Below, piece by piece: positions 20,001 through 28,265 of a DNA stretch of 28,265 bases (its first letter is position 1; each line of letters begins with the position of its first letter). The stretch comes from Chromera velia. Taxonomy: Eukaryota > Sar > Chromeraceae. The stretch lies in assembly GCA_018398765.1 (NCBI GenBank), contig JAHBMJ010003001.1, positions 65,881 to 94,145 on the forward strand, written 5' to 3'. The notes below the pieces were generated by a model. The model did not search any database. It saw only the letters and a program-made list of their open reading frames with translations, and was not told the origin of the DNA. The translations under genes were made by a program, and so were the position numbers.

Positions 20001-21535
20001 CGTGCGCTTCAAATCTTGCGGGTCGAATGCCAAACTCAAGAAGTGTGTGTGTGTGGGAGGAAAAATGTGGTACATACATCACTTGTCTGCAGAAATTCAA
20101 CCAGAGATCATCCATTTCTCCCCACCCGGTCTCGCTCCCTCCCCTTGTGACCCACCCTTGCAACAAAGTTTCACTTGCTACTACTCTGCACATTTTCACG
20201 ATCACTCCCAGTGGGTGTCGACCAAGCATTGTGAGTTCTGCTTTCAGTCCATAAATCTTTTTCCTTGCTTTCTTCATTCTTTCCTCGAGTCCATACCTCC
20301 AGCCCCCGTCTTTCCTTACTGTTTCTCCTAAGTAGCAAAATTTTATGTCTTTTTTCACCGCTCTCCCTCCAAAAAATAGTCTTCCTCCCTCTTTTTCTTT
20401 CTCCCATGCTGTTTCTAAGAACACATGCACCGTCTTTTTCATATTCACCGTAAGTGACCTTTTCTCACAGTACTTGTCTAACTCATCTAGTTGCCACTGC
20501 ACCATGTTCTTCTCTCTATGCATGATTACCAGATTGTCTGCATACATTAAGCATGGTACCTCCACCATTTTTTCTTTTTGTCCAATCCTCAAAGCCTCTG
20601 CAGGTCTCTGCAATTGCTCCCCTCTTCTTCCTCCCCCTTCCCCTTCTTTTAGTACTCTGGGTAGGCCATTCACAAAAATAATAAAGAGGAGTGGAGACAA
20701 TGGATCTCCCTGTTTTACCCCCCTTTCCTCTTGGAACCAGAATTGTCCCCCTTCCCTTCTCCCCATCCCTTTCTCTGTCTTGTCCATCCTTATGGTCGCC
20801 CACACTTCCTTATACATTCCTCTCACAATTCTGACCCACTCAGGGCTTACATCTTCTTCCAACATTCTCTCCCACAGAATCTCTCTATCTACTGAATCGA
20901 AAGCCTGTTTTAAATCAACAAATACACTATGCACTCCTGGTCTTCTGTTCTTTTTCAACAAATGTTGGAATAAAAACAATGCGTCTCCGGGTCCTTTTCC
21001 TTTCTGAAATCCAACCTGCATCAGTGAAACCTTCACTTGCTTCCTTACTCTTGCCTCTACTAGTACACTGTATGTTTTGTACATGTGAGAGAGTAGGTGG
21101 ATCGGTCTGTATGATTCTCTAAGGTTCGCTTCTTTTCCCTCCTTTAGTATTGGTGCGATGATGCACCTGTTCCATGCGTCAGGCACCCAACCATATACTA
21201 TGCATACATTGAAAAGGAGAGTGATTGAAGAAAGGAAGAGGTCATTCTCTGCCCACCATCTCAACAACTCGATTGATAATCCATCTATTCCTGCTGCTTT
21301 TTTCCTCTTTCTTTTCCCGATCGCTTCCTTTACTTCCTCTTCGCTGAAGAGTTCTTCCTTCTTGAGCCCCGACACCTCTCCCCTTCCCAGTTTCCTTTCT
21401 AGTCTTTCTGCTCTCCTCCATTTTTCCTCCCTTGTTTCCCATTTCTCTATTGGATTCCCAAACACTTCAGTGAAATGTGAAGTGACTGCATGGGGGAATG
21501 ATAGTGGAGCAGGGAAAAGAGAGGCTGTATATCTT
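19960..21535 (-). pseudogene. LINE reverse transcriptase domain
   Basis: The frame is open from a TAA at about 21536 to 19960; there is no convincing start codon because the element is truncated. Reverse-transcriptase blocks in order are KKAAGIDGLSIELLRWW, APILKEGKEANLRESYRPI, QVGFQKGKGPGDALFLFQHL, VFVDLKQAFDSVDREILW, GVKQGDPLSPLLFIIFVNG and LMYADNLVIM. The active-site motif is YADN (20533-20544) where non-LTR enzymes usually have YADD, through a GAT-to-AAT type change. Loss of the second catalytic Asp predicts no polymerase activity. The frame breaks near 19990-20005: the ending HAAIYMEGSAERGT is out of frame, and the sequence continues in another frame as VVQREGHDLTRKVMEELVEI. Confidence 0.85.
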
Positions 21536-21538
21536 TAG

Positions 21539-21612
21539 TGCCTGGGATTCTGAAGGCTGGGAACGGCCGCCTGGGGGCTGATGACTTCGGCCGGGATGTG
21601 TGTCGGGTGAAT
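21539..21612 (+). CDS. Isolated putative exon
   Basis: Between tatctttag and a strong donor GTGAGT at 21613 lies a GC-rich 74-bp open segment. In the frame starting with two bases of a split codon it reads PGILKAGNGRLGADDFGRDV, then CRVN, ending in phase 0. It begins right where the LINE reading frame ends, and the bases upstream of the acceptor are purine-rich. The original acceptor region may therefore have been replaced by the LINE. No partner exon was found on either side. The alternative is chance or a fragment of another element. Confidence 0.3.
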
Positions 21613-22980
21613 GTGAGTATATAATAATTGTTTCTCTGGCTATCTCTATTTGTTGTCTTCGCTTTCCCTCTGTATGTCTGTCTGTCTATGTAGGCATAGG
21701 AGGGAGAGTGAAAGAGAAAAAACTGAGTATAAAGAAAGGAACGTAGAGAAAAGAAAAAGAAAATCGATTGGAATGTCTGAATGAGAAACTATGATCAAAG
21801 AACGGTATGTCTTGACACAGCGAGAAGGAAGATCCGAAGCCCATGTGAGATTAAAAGTTATGACGCACTTCAATGAGGCCCTTGTCTTTGTTTCTTACTC
21901 TCTTGCATATGATCTTTTCAATGAGTCTTCATATGCTTGAGGCAGACATTGACATGAATGATGTTCTGGTCATGTCGACCTGTGCTCTTGAAGGGTCGCC
22001 TTGCAAGAAGAAGTCTCTTGAGCGTTCATGTTTTAAATCTCGTGTGCAGTCTGAGACACAAATTCAGTAGTGAGGTTGGGCGGTCTCTATAGAGAGACAG
22101 GTGGTCGTTGTGTGAAGCAGAGAATTCGAAGGAAGAGGTGATCACAAGGTGGCTGAAAACATCAGGTCATTCAAATATTCTCGACACATTGCGTGAAGTC
22201 GCTGTAAGGAAAAGAATGAGCGGGGTTGGTATCGTCTGGCGGTGGACGGTTGGCGTTTTTTATGTGTCTTTAGATACATTATGCAGTCGCGATACCAGAC
22301 TCGTATATGAATTATTCCAAGTTTTTTTTATCATGAAATCGCCTTCGTTCCATTAACGAACATTCTCAATGGCTCGTGAATGTTGCATACGTGTGATTAT
22401 GCAATGATTGATGAGTCGATTGAACCGAGTTGCACTATGATGACCCCTGTCTTGCCAAGACCAGACTGAGTCAGTTACAGTGTAAGAGGTATAAAAAGTT
22501 GCAGGAAGTTTGAGACGGTTGATCGCTACCATACTCATGCAGAGAAAGTGGGCATCAGTTCCAGCATACCATATTTGCCCAATGCATGTGTGGTCGCTGT
22601 GCTCAGTGTGTTGAGTTAAACACGAGTTGAGTTATGTGAGCGAAGGTGTGGATTCTATCATATCAATTAGACAAGAGTGCACAATGGAGAGGCGTGTATA
22701 CCAGTAGAGCAGTATTTGTCTGCCCTGTGTGTGTCAGATTCCGATTCACTGCTCAACTGAAGAACTCTGGTTCGTTCGTACACATTCAATCTGAGAGTCC
22801 AACAAGAGAGTGTGTGTGTCAGTTTGTTTGGTGGCGGGTAAAAAGAGAAAGAAAGAGAAAGTTGAAACGAGTCTGTTTATTTTGCCTAGCCTACCTACCT
22901 AGCGATTGGGCAGATGATGAAAGAACATCAAAGAAATAAAGTATGAGCCGAGCGTGGACGTCGGCCTTGGTGAGCGGGCA
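21613..22980. other. No supported gene
   Basis: Several short plus ORFs exist. One (to 22070) contains MNDVLVMSTCALEGSPCKKK after a weak acceptor at about 21945, but its phase does not match the exon at 21539-21612. Nothing else is recognisable. Confidence 0.4.
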
Positions 22981-22988
22981 GATGTAAG

Positions 22989-23392
22989 GCCTGTACGTAG
23001 TGCTGCCGCGGGGCAGGCGTGGTACTTAGTTACTTAATGGATTACTTGCACAGAGTTAGGCGCAGGATCGATGAGCACGTGCGTCTGTGTATATCTGTGC
23101 ACTGATCGATACTTGCAGTGAAGCATGCATTCTGTAGCCAAGTATGAGAAGGTCTGAAAGCAGCGTAATTTGTATGAGTGGTTGTTGTCAAAACTCTAAG
23201 ATGGAACTCCCTCTATAAACGGCTGATCGAGAATATCTCTGTCTAGCCCACCATACTGCTAGCCTCATAATTACTTAGTCTCGTACGCATACAGCTTACA
23301 CAGACTAAGGCAAACCTAACATAGACCTATAGTCTTACATTACTAGGTCCGGCGGCCCCTCTGGTCAGGTGTGCTAAGAGATAGTGTGAGCA
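22989..23392 (+). mobile_element. Palindrome-rich repeat element, copy 2 (right end)
   Basis: It matches 12076-12117 plus 13095-13391 directly, without the 977-bp insertion. It then ends with the inverted terminal sequence (23346-23392) seen at 11002-11048. Shared words include GGCCTGTACGT, GCGCAGGATCGATGAGC, AAAACTCTAAGATGGAACTC and CGGCTGATCGAGAATAT. It lacks most of the left and palindromic part. Confidence 0.6.
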
Positions 23393-23434
23393 CACGTGAA
23401 ACATGCTTTTCAGGACCGCGCGCATGTTGATACA

Positions 23435-23545
23435 TGCAGCTCCGTGCGAGTTACTTGAGGGGTACGTATTATGTGAACTAAAGATTGAACTAGCTATATG
23501 CTATTATGGTTAGTTACAGCTCTATGCGAGTTACTTGAGGGGCAC
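23435..23545. repeat. Direct repeat with 81-bp spacing
   Basis: GCAGCTCCGTGCGAGTTACT...GGGGTAC (from 23435) recurs as ACAGCTCTATGCGAGTTACT...GGGGCAC (from 23516). The following DNA to 24050 is noncoding, with inverted words such as CATATAGCTATATGG and TATATTAATATATA. Confidence 0.7.
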
Positions 23546-24075
23546 ATTTTAGAATTAGGGCGACACTGACCAACCATAACAGACAGACAGAAACTAACAG
23601 AAATAGAACCGAACCCCCCCCAAAAAAATGAAAAAATGCTTTATGCGACTGCGTGCGATCTCAGGGCCTCTCGGCTGATCTCAGCAGAGCTGAGCTGCCC
23701 CCCGAGGCGAAGTGCAGTGCGGCCCACCATCTATATGCGTGCGCGAGGCTGCGCGTAGAGGCAATAACACATAATTTGTGTGAAAAGGCCCCAGAAAACA
23801 AATTTAACAAAACGCGCATATAGCTATATGGCCCCGTGGAGGGCGGAGCTGGCTCAAGTATATTAATATATACGCGCCCTTCGGAACCTTTCCAGAAGTG
23901 AGCGAAGCGAGCGGCTCTAAATAAAATTTAACCAATACCGTATACATTAATTATAATGTCCCTATGGGACATGCCGTGGCCCCCAGGGGTGAGATAGGGT
24001 GAGAGCACTGAGAGGTGCGTCCATGATCGTGGTACATGCATGCAACAGGTTCCCCTTCACATATTAATATATGGT

Positions 24076-24093
24076 GCATGACAAAACCCTCAA
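24076..24093 (+). mobile_element. 3' end of another non-LTR copy
   Basis: GCATGACAAAACCCTCAATC matches the terminus of the insertion at 12118. The upstream bases (ATATTAATATATGGTGC) also resemble the insertion's terminal region (ATATATGGGG...GGC). The 5' extent of this copy is not clear. Confidence 0.4.
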
Positions 24094-24859
24094 TCACGGT
24101 TGTTGGCTACGCAAAGACGTAACCGCAGTATCTGTAAATGCCGTAAAGGGCCGGAGACGGCTGGACGGGCTTCAAGACGATTGAGAAGAATAAATAAGAA
24201 GAGCTCTGCTATTAGATACGTTTGCTAATAAGAAAATTAATGATGTATAAGGACTTCGCTAACACATGGTGTGAACGTGAATAAATGTGAAAGAGAAAAT
24301 GACATTGTAACCGCAGCAATACATTACTAATAAATCTTTAATGACTTATTTTTACTTAAAAAAAAAAAAAATCATAGTGTTCCCCACTTAAATCTACTTA
24401 CATTTTTATTTTTTATTCACGGAGTCAATATATAGGTCTTTTACATACAGACACACATGCTGTAATGTTTCTTTCATTTACTTTTATTTATATTTTGGTC
24501 ATTCTAGTAGTAGCATAGTAGCATATGTAGTAGCCAAACATTATATTACATTATATACGCCTTCTATTATCAACTTACTCTTTTAAATCATCTAGCTGTG
24601 ACTAAGACTGTGAGCTAGTCTATAAAATATTTGAACACAACGTTATACAAGTCTCAAACTACACGTTTGCTATGCTTGCTATATTAGTTGCTGTAGTTGA
24701 TTATGTTCGCTTACTCACTGACCAATACACTTAGTCACTGATTCACTGAGTCATTCTTGCTTTCCTCACTAATTCACTCACTCACTGTCTCACTTGCTCA
24801 CTCACTTACTCCCTCATTTTCCCTGTCTCTCTTCGATCCCTCACCCACATACCCAAAGT

Positions 24860-26290
24860 TAACGGCTTCCATTAACACTCTCACATCCACACGCCCGAAC
24901 GGCTTTTGTTCACACACTCGCTCTCTCTGTCTCTCTTTGTTTATTTCTATTTACCCACAGGCCCTAGCGGCTTGAAGTTCTGTTTACACACTGAGTCTCA
25001 TTCTCTCTTAGTGACAGGCTGTCTCTATTCATTCAAGTACCCACACGCCCATGCAAATATCTTCTGCTGACATGCTTGTGCAAGTCCTTGTCCCTCTTCA
25101 TTCACCCTCATGCCCAACCGGCTCTTGTTTACCTAACCTGTTCACACCGGTTCACACACTCGCTTTCCTTGTCTGTGTTCATACACTCACACCGTTGTAA
25201 CGCCCCAAACGGCTTCTGTTTACATACTTGCTCTCCATGTCTCTCTTCATTATTCTTCATTGATTCACTGCATGAGGCCTAAGCGGCTTCCGTTCATACA
25301 CTTGCTCTCCTTGTATCTCCTTGTCTCTCTTCATTCACCCATCCACCCAAATGGCTTCTGTTCACACACTCACTCTCCCTGTCTCTCTTAATTCATCAGT
25401 AGGCCCAAGCAGCTTCTGTTCACGTACTTGATATCTCTTCATTCATCTACAGGCTTAGCCATAGGCCCGAGCGGTTTTTGTTCAATGACATACAATTGAT
25501 CCCTCTTCATTCAGCCACGGGCCCAAAGGGCTCCTGTTCCTAGCTTCTGTTCACACACTCGTTCTCCTTGTCTCTCTTTCTTCACCTGCATGCCCAACTG
25601 GCTTCTGTTCACACACTCGCTCTCCTTGTATCTCCTTGTCTCCCTTCATTCACCCACACGCCCAACCGGCTTCTGTTCACACACTCGCTCTCCTTGTATC
25701 TCCTTGTCTCCCTTCATTCACCCACACGCCCAACCGGCTTCTGTTCACACACTCGCTCTCCTTGTATCTCCTTGTCTCCCTTCATTCACCCACACGCCCA
25801 ACCGGCTTCTGTTCACACACTCGCTCTCCTTGTCTCTCTTCACTCATCCATAGGCCTAAGTGGCTTCTATATGTTTCTATTCACACACTTGATCTCTCTT
25901 CATTCATCCACAGGCCTAACCAGCGGCCCAAGCGACTTTTCTTCAATGATATACAATTAATCTCTCTTCATTCATCTACGGGCCCAAGCGGCTTCTGTTT
26001 ACACACTCGTTCTCCTTGTCTTGCCCGCACGCCCAAACGGCTTCTGTTCACAAACTTATACATACTCATAAACACGCTCGCTCTCTCCGTTTCTCTTTAT
26101 TCATCCACCTGCAGGCCTAAGCGGATTCTGTTACTGCATACACTTCTTTTCCATGCCCCTCTTTCTCCATGCACTCGCACGCCCAAACATTCACCCACAT
26201 GCCCAAACGGCTTCTGTTCACACACTTGCTTACCTAGCTTTATCCACAGGCCCAAACGGCTTCTGTTCACATCTCTCCCTCTTGAACTTG
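24860..26290. repeat. Degenerate minisatellite, 68-bp core period
   Basis: Units contain GCCCAANCGGCTTCTGTTCA, CACACTCGCTCTCCTTGT and CTTCATTCACCCACACG. Three units from 25621, 25689 and 25757 are nearly identical with an exact 68-bp period; the rest of about twenty units vary in length and sequence. Because 68 is not a multiple of three, the frames rotate and produce long repetitive ORFs that are artefacts. 24300-24860 is AT-rich, with (CACT)n near 24760-24810 and no gene. Confidence 0.9.
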
Positions 26291-26610
26291 CCAAGCGCTG
26301 AACCCATACGCGGTGAGCCTCTCCACAACATTTCAAAGCGAATACTATAGCATCCACAGTGACACACACTATATATAGACAGTATTTTGCGTCCCAAATC
26401 CTCACGTGGAGGTAGAAGGAAGTCGAGAAACCAGGTGCTGAAGAACGATAAGAGGGGTCAAGTAGAGAGAAAGAAGATGGGCAAAAAGAGGTTCCTGCAG
26501 ATTAAATTAACTGTTTTTCCTTTTTGTCAAGCGTACTCAGTCGTGGTGCGGCTTACTCCTGACTCTGTAAGGCGGCATGTCTTAACTTACCACTGAGCTT
26601 GGTGGCATAG

Positions 26611-26946
26611 TCAAACAACGGAGCAATTCAGAACAGCTTCACTTAGACGGTGTGCTTTATTGCCTTCCTTGAAAACTACACAGATGATCGAATCTATGTA
26701 CAATTCCCCTCCATGTGTGTTTTTGCATGTGTACCGATACATCAAGGTTCGACAAAAGGTGCATGTTCGCCATGCACGCGCTGTACAGTTGCATGCCGGA
26801 AAGCGCGGGTCCCGAAAGGCAAATGTAACCCGATTTATTGGTAATTCGACTTTTTTTTTTCCATAGGTGCGGCTAAGGGCCTTAACAGATACCATGGCCG
26901 GGGGCCACGGCATATAAGATCCCATAAGATCCCACAAGTTTGTCAT
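26611..26946 (-). CDS. Unrecognised minus-strand ORF, low confidence
   Basis: 111 codons containing KALSRTYGKKKVELPINRVT, ACNCTARAWRTCTFC and KEGNKAHRLSEAVLNCSVV. It has several Cys (CNC, CTFC) but no known motif. No splice signals support it. A GGGGGCCACGGCAT word at 26900 is shared in inverted form with 23975, so the segment may be transposon-related. Confidence 0.15.
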   Translation of the reverse strand: MTNLWDLMGSYMPWPPAMVSVKALSRTYGKKKVELPINRVTFAFRDPRFPACNCTARAWRTCTFCRTLMYRYTCKNTHGGELYIDSIICVVFKEGNKAHRLSEAVLNCSVV

Positions 26947-27006
26947 TCACGCAGTGTAGCACGCAACGTCTTTGGCAATCTGTTCGATCGCATGCCTCCC
27001 AGCGTC

Positions 27007-27216
27007 CTATTCAATGTCTTCGAAGTGATCTATGGACCGAGAAACGCTGCACTGTCGCTCTAGGTTGCTTTCGGTGTCCGAAAGATCAATGAACGTCCAC
27101 TGGCTTAACGTTCTGGCAGATTGAGCCGTCGTGTCCCGTCGTGCTTTGGGGTGTCCTCCATCGTCTGTTTCTGGTGCCGCATTTCTTTGTGGGACTCGTG
27201 GCAAGCTTGGTGGCAT
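27007..27216 (-). CDS. 69-aa coding-like ORF, divergent from the luminal-sensor gene
   Basis: It starts at ATG 27214-27216 (MPPSLPRVPQRNAAPETDDG) and ends with SVSRSIDHFEDIE and a TAG at 27007-27009. The end is acidic and Ser-rich (LSDTESNLERQ), as in a disordered C-terminal tail. Codons are balanced and not repeat-driven. It could be a short gene or the last exon of a longer one. If real, its promoter would be shared with, or overlap, that of the plus-strand gene 190 bp away. The overlapping plus ORF from 27141 is hydrophobic (LFLVPHFFVGLVASLVAFFV) and is the competing interpretation. Confidence 0.3.
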   Translation of the reverse strand: MPPSLPRVPQRNAAPETDDGGHPKARRDTTAQSARTLSQWTFIDLSDTESNLERQCSVSRSIDHFEDIE

Positions 27217-27406
27217 TCTTTGTTTTGAGTGCGCGAGTCTCTCTCTTGACGACCTCAGTCATTCAGTGCAGGAAGCCGCCTCAGAGGCCGCCTGTCTCCT
27301 GCACTCTGCTTGTTTGTTTGTGTTTTGTGTCGTGCCTGTGGAGAGGAGGCCAGTGTCCCCTGCCCTCACTGAAAGAGCGGCAGTGAAAGGGTAAGAGCGG
27401 AAGAGA

Positions 27407-28265
27407 ATGGAAGGCCATTCGAGTCCCGAGTTGGTGGTCTTGACGATTGATGGCGTGTTGTGGTGTCTTGATTCAAGAGGGGAGCTGAAGTGGAGACGCA
27501 AACTGGAAAACGAATTGATACGGTACAGGGCTGAGAGGGCAGGCAGGGGAGAGAGCCTTCCTCGACTTATTCCTGCATACAATGTCAGTTCGTGACGGAT
27601 TTCTGTATCGCAATGAGTCGATCGATCGCTCAGTCAGGGAAAAGAAAAAAAAAATCCTTCTGACAGGAGTCCGAGAGGATTTCGAAAAGAGTGACTGATC
27701 AGAAAGCGTGGTCTTGTGTGCACTAGGAGAAGTAGAAAAAGCTCAAGCTGCATTTCCGTTCCCCTCTTTACCATGTACCGTGAAAGCCTCGTTTGCCCTT
27801 CCCTTCCCTTCACTTTTTCCTCTCGCGTTTCCTTTGTTTTGTACTGTTTCATTTCATTTCATTTCATTTCGTTTTTTGCTTTTCTGTCTCTCTGCTCTCT
27901 TGCCCCTGCAGGGGAATCTGATTTTCGTTCCGAAGGACGGGCAGTCTCCAGTGGTGAGCCTTTGCTTCTGACTTTCTTTCGTTTCATTGTGGCTTCTGTT
28001 TTTCTCTTGGACGAAAAAGAAAGCCTTTCGCAAAGGCGACAACTGGTCCCCCCAAATTGTAACGAGCGGGTGTTTTGATTCTTCTCGCAGTTGAGCGCAG
28101 CTTTTGATGGTCTCTCTAGGAGTTCATTTCTTCAAGTGACTTTTCCCCGTCACTAGCGACGTCCTGTCATGGTCTTCCTCCCTGCTCCTTTCGCACCTTC
28201 AAGGTCTGCTTGAAATGCCCCTCTTTCTTTCTTCCTTCGATCATGTTCTTCCGATTCAGCTCGGC
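27407..28265 (+). CDS. IRE1/PERK-type ER-luminal sensor, N-terminal exons (runs off the window)
   Basis: Exons: 27407-27583 (ATG to donor GTCAGT), 27912-27953 (acceptor cccctgcag, donor GTGAGC) and 28091-28135 (ttctcgcag, donor GTGACT). All junctions are phase 0. The product reads PELVVLTIDGVLWCLDSRGE, then LKWRRKLENELI; later LPRLIPAYN joins GNLIFVPKDGQSPV, followed by LSAAFDGLSRSSFLQ. The pattern V..(T/L)DG.L..LD..G..KW, then (I/L)P...G.L, then a P..L...SPF-like segment is that of the luminal beta-rich domain of IRE1 and PERK. In that family this domain senses unfolded protein in the ER and controls a cytosolic kinase. The kinase would lie beyond the right edge. No signal peptide precedes the ATG, and an in-frame TAA sits at 27392-27394. 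A signal sequence may therefore lie on an upstream exon; the hydrophobic frame from 27141 is a candidate. Other PQQ-like propeller proteins are the alternative. Confidence 0.5.
27623..27911 (+). other. Intron of the luminal-sensor gene
   Basis: Part of intron 27584-27911. It holds an A-run at 27644, CATTT pentamer repeats at 27848-27870 (a C/T-rich 3' tract) and the acceptor cccctgcag. Confidence 0.5.

Larger units (their letters stand above)
17375..21538 (-). mobile_element. Defective LINE with duplicated 3' end
   Basis: Minus-strand order is reverse transcriptase (21535-19985), zinc-knuckle C-terminal region (to 18870), RNase H (to 18327), then 3' UTR ending in a (CT)n tract (17939-17970 as GA on plus). 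After that comes a second partial 3' end (17940-17506) with its own GA tract (17375-17530). No endonuclease domain precedes the polymerase, so the element is 5'-truncated near 21538. Three in-frame stops and one frameshift make it inactive. No clear target-site duplication was found. Confidence 0.8.

Noticed and set aside
18251-21538. Plus-strand ORFs across the LINE
   Set aside because: All are antisense shadows of the minus-strand reverse transcriptase and RNase H frames.
25568-26301. Long repetitive plus ORFs (130 and 221 codons)
   Set aside because: They come from a 68-bp minisatellite whose three frames give the same words; length is a by-product of absent stops in the unit.

Overview
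The window is nuclear DNA from a complex eukaryote. Coding sequence is broken into very small exons (about 30-180 bp) separated by GT-AG introns of about 60-900 bp. Many of these introns have a pyrimidine-rich tract ending in tgcag. There are no bacterial-style genes. Exon/intron style, about 50% GC, abundant CT/GA and GTGA microsatellites, CTG/CAG repeats and many decayed retroelements fit an alveolate with a repeat-rich genome, such as a coccidian (Sarcocystis-like) or a chromerid alga. That assignment is inference; no marker gene here proves it.

Layout. (1) 1-4253, + strand: eight to nine tiny exons whose phases chain into one hydrophilic, Glu/Lys-rich protein of unknown function, open at the left edge. 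(2) 4303-5146, - strand: a tentative small gene tail-to-tail with it. (3) 4.9-7.6 kb: AT-rich DNA without a convincing gene. (4) 7.7-10.1 kb, - strand: a decayed protein-kinase gene with an acidic low-complexity N-terminus. It still has a recognisable intron, six in-frame stops and at least one frameshift. (5) 10.9-13.4 kb: a repeat element rich in CTAGCA/TGCTAG palindromes, interrupted by a 977-bp 5'-truncated non-LTR retrotransposon with a 13-bp target-site duplication. (6) 13.4-14.15 kb: fold-back DNA. (7) 14.19-15.24 kb, + strand: the last four exons of an unrecognised gene. (8) 15.2-17.4 kb: no gene, then GA/GAAA microsatellites. (9) 17.4-21.54 kb, - strand: a defective LINE with reverse transcriptase, zinc knuckle and RNase H, and a tandemly duplicated 3' end. 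(10) 21539-21612: an isolated putative + exon touching the LINE 5' end. (11) 22.98-24.1 kb: a second copy of the repeat element, with its end inverted relative to the first copy. (12) 24.86-26.29 kb: a degenerate minisatellite with a perfect 68-bp core period. (13) 27.0-27.2 kb, - strand: a 69-aa coding-like ORF. (14) 27407-28265, + strand: three exons of an IRE1/PERK-type luminal sensor, open at the right edge.

The genes do not form a pathway visible from this window. The main biology is a gene landscape invaded by several transposon families. Because two copies of one element lie 10 kb apart, insertions can be dated and their boundaries read directly. No clearly new functional system was found. 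The most unusual structures are the palindrome array, the in-window empty site, the LINE 3' tandem duplication and the splice-donor-like microsatellites.
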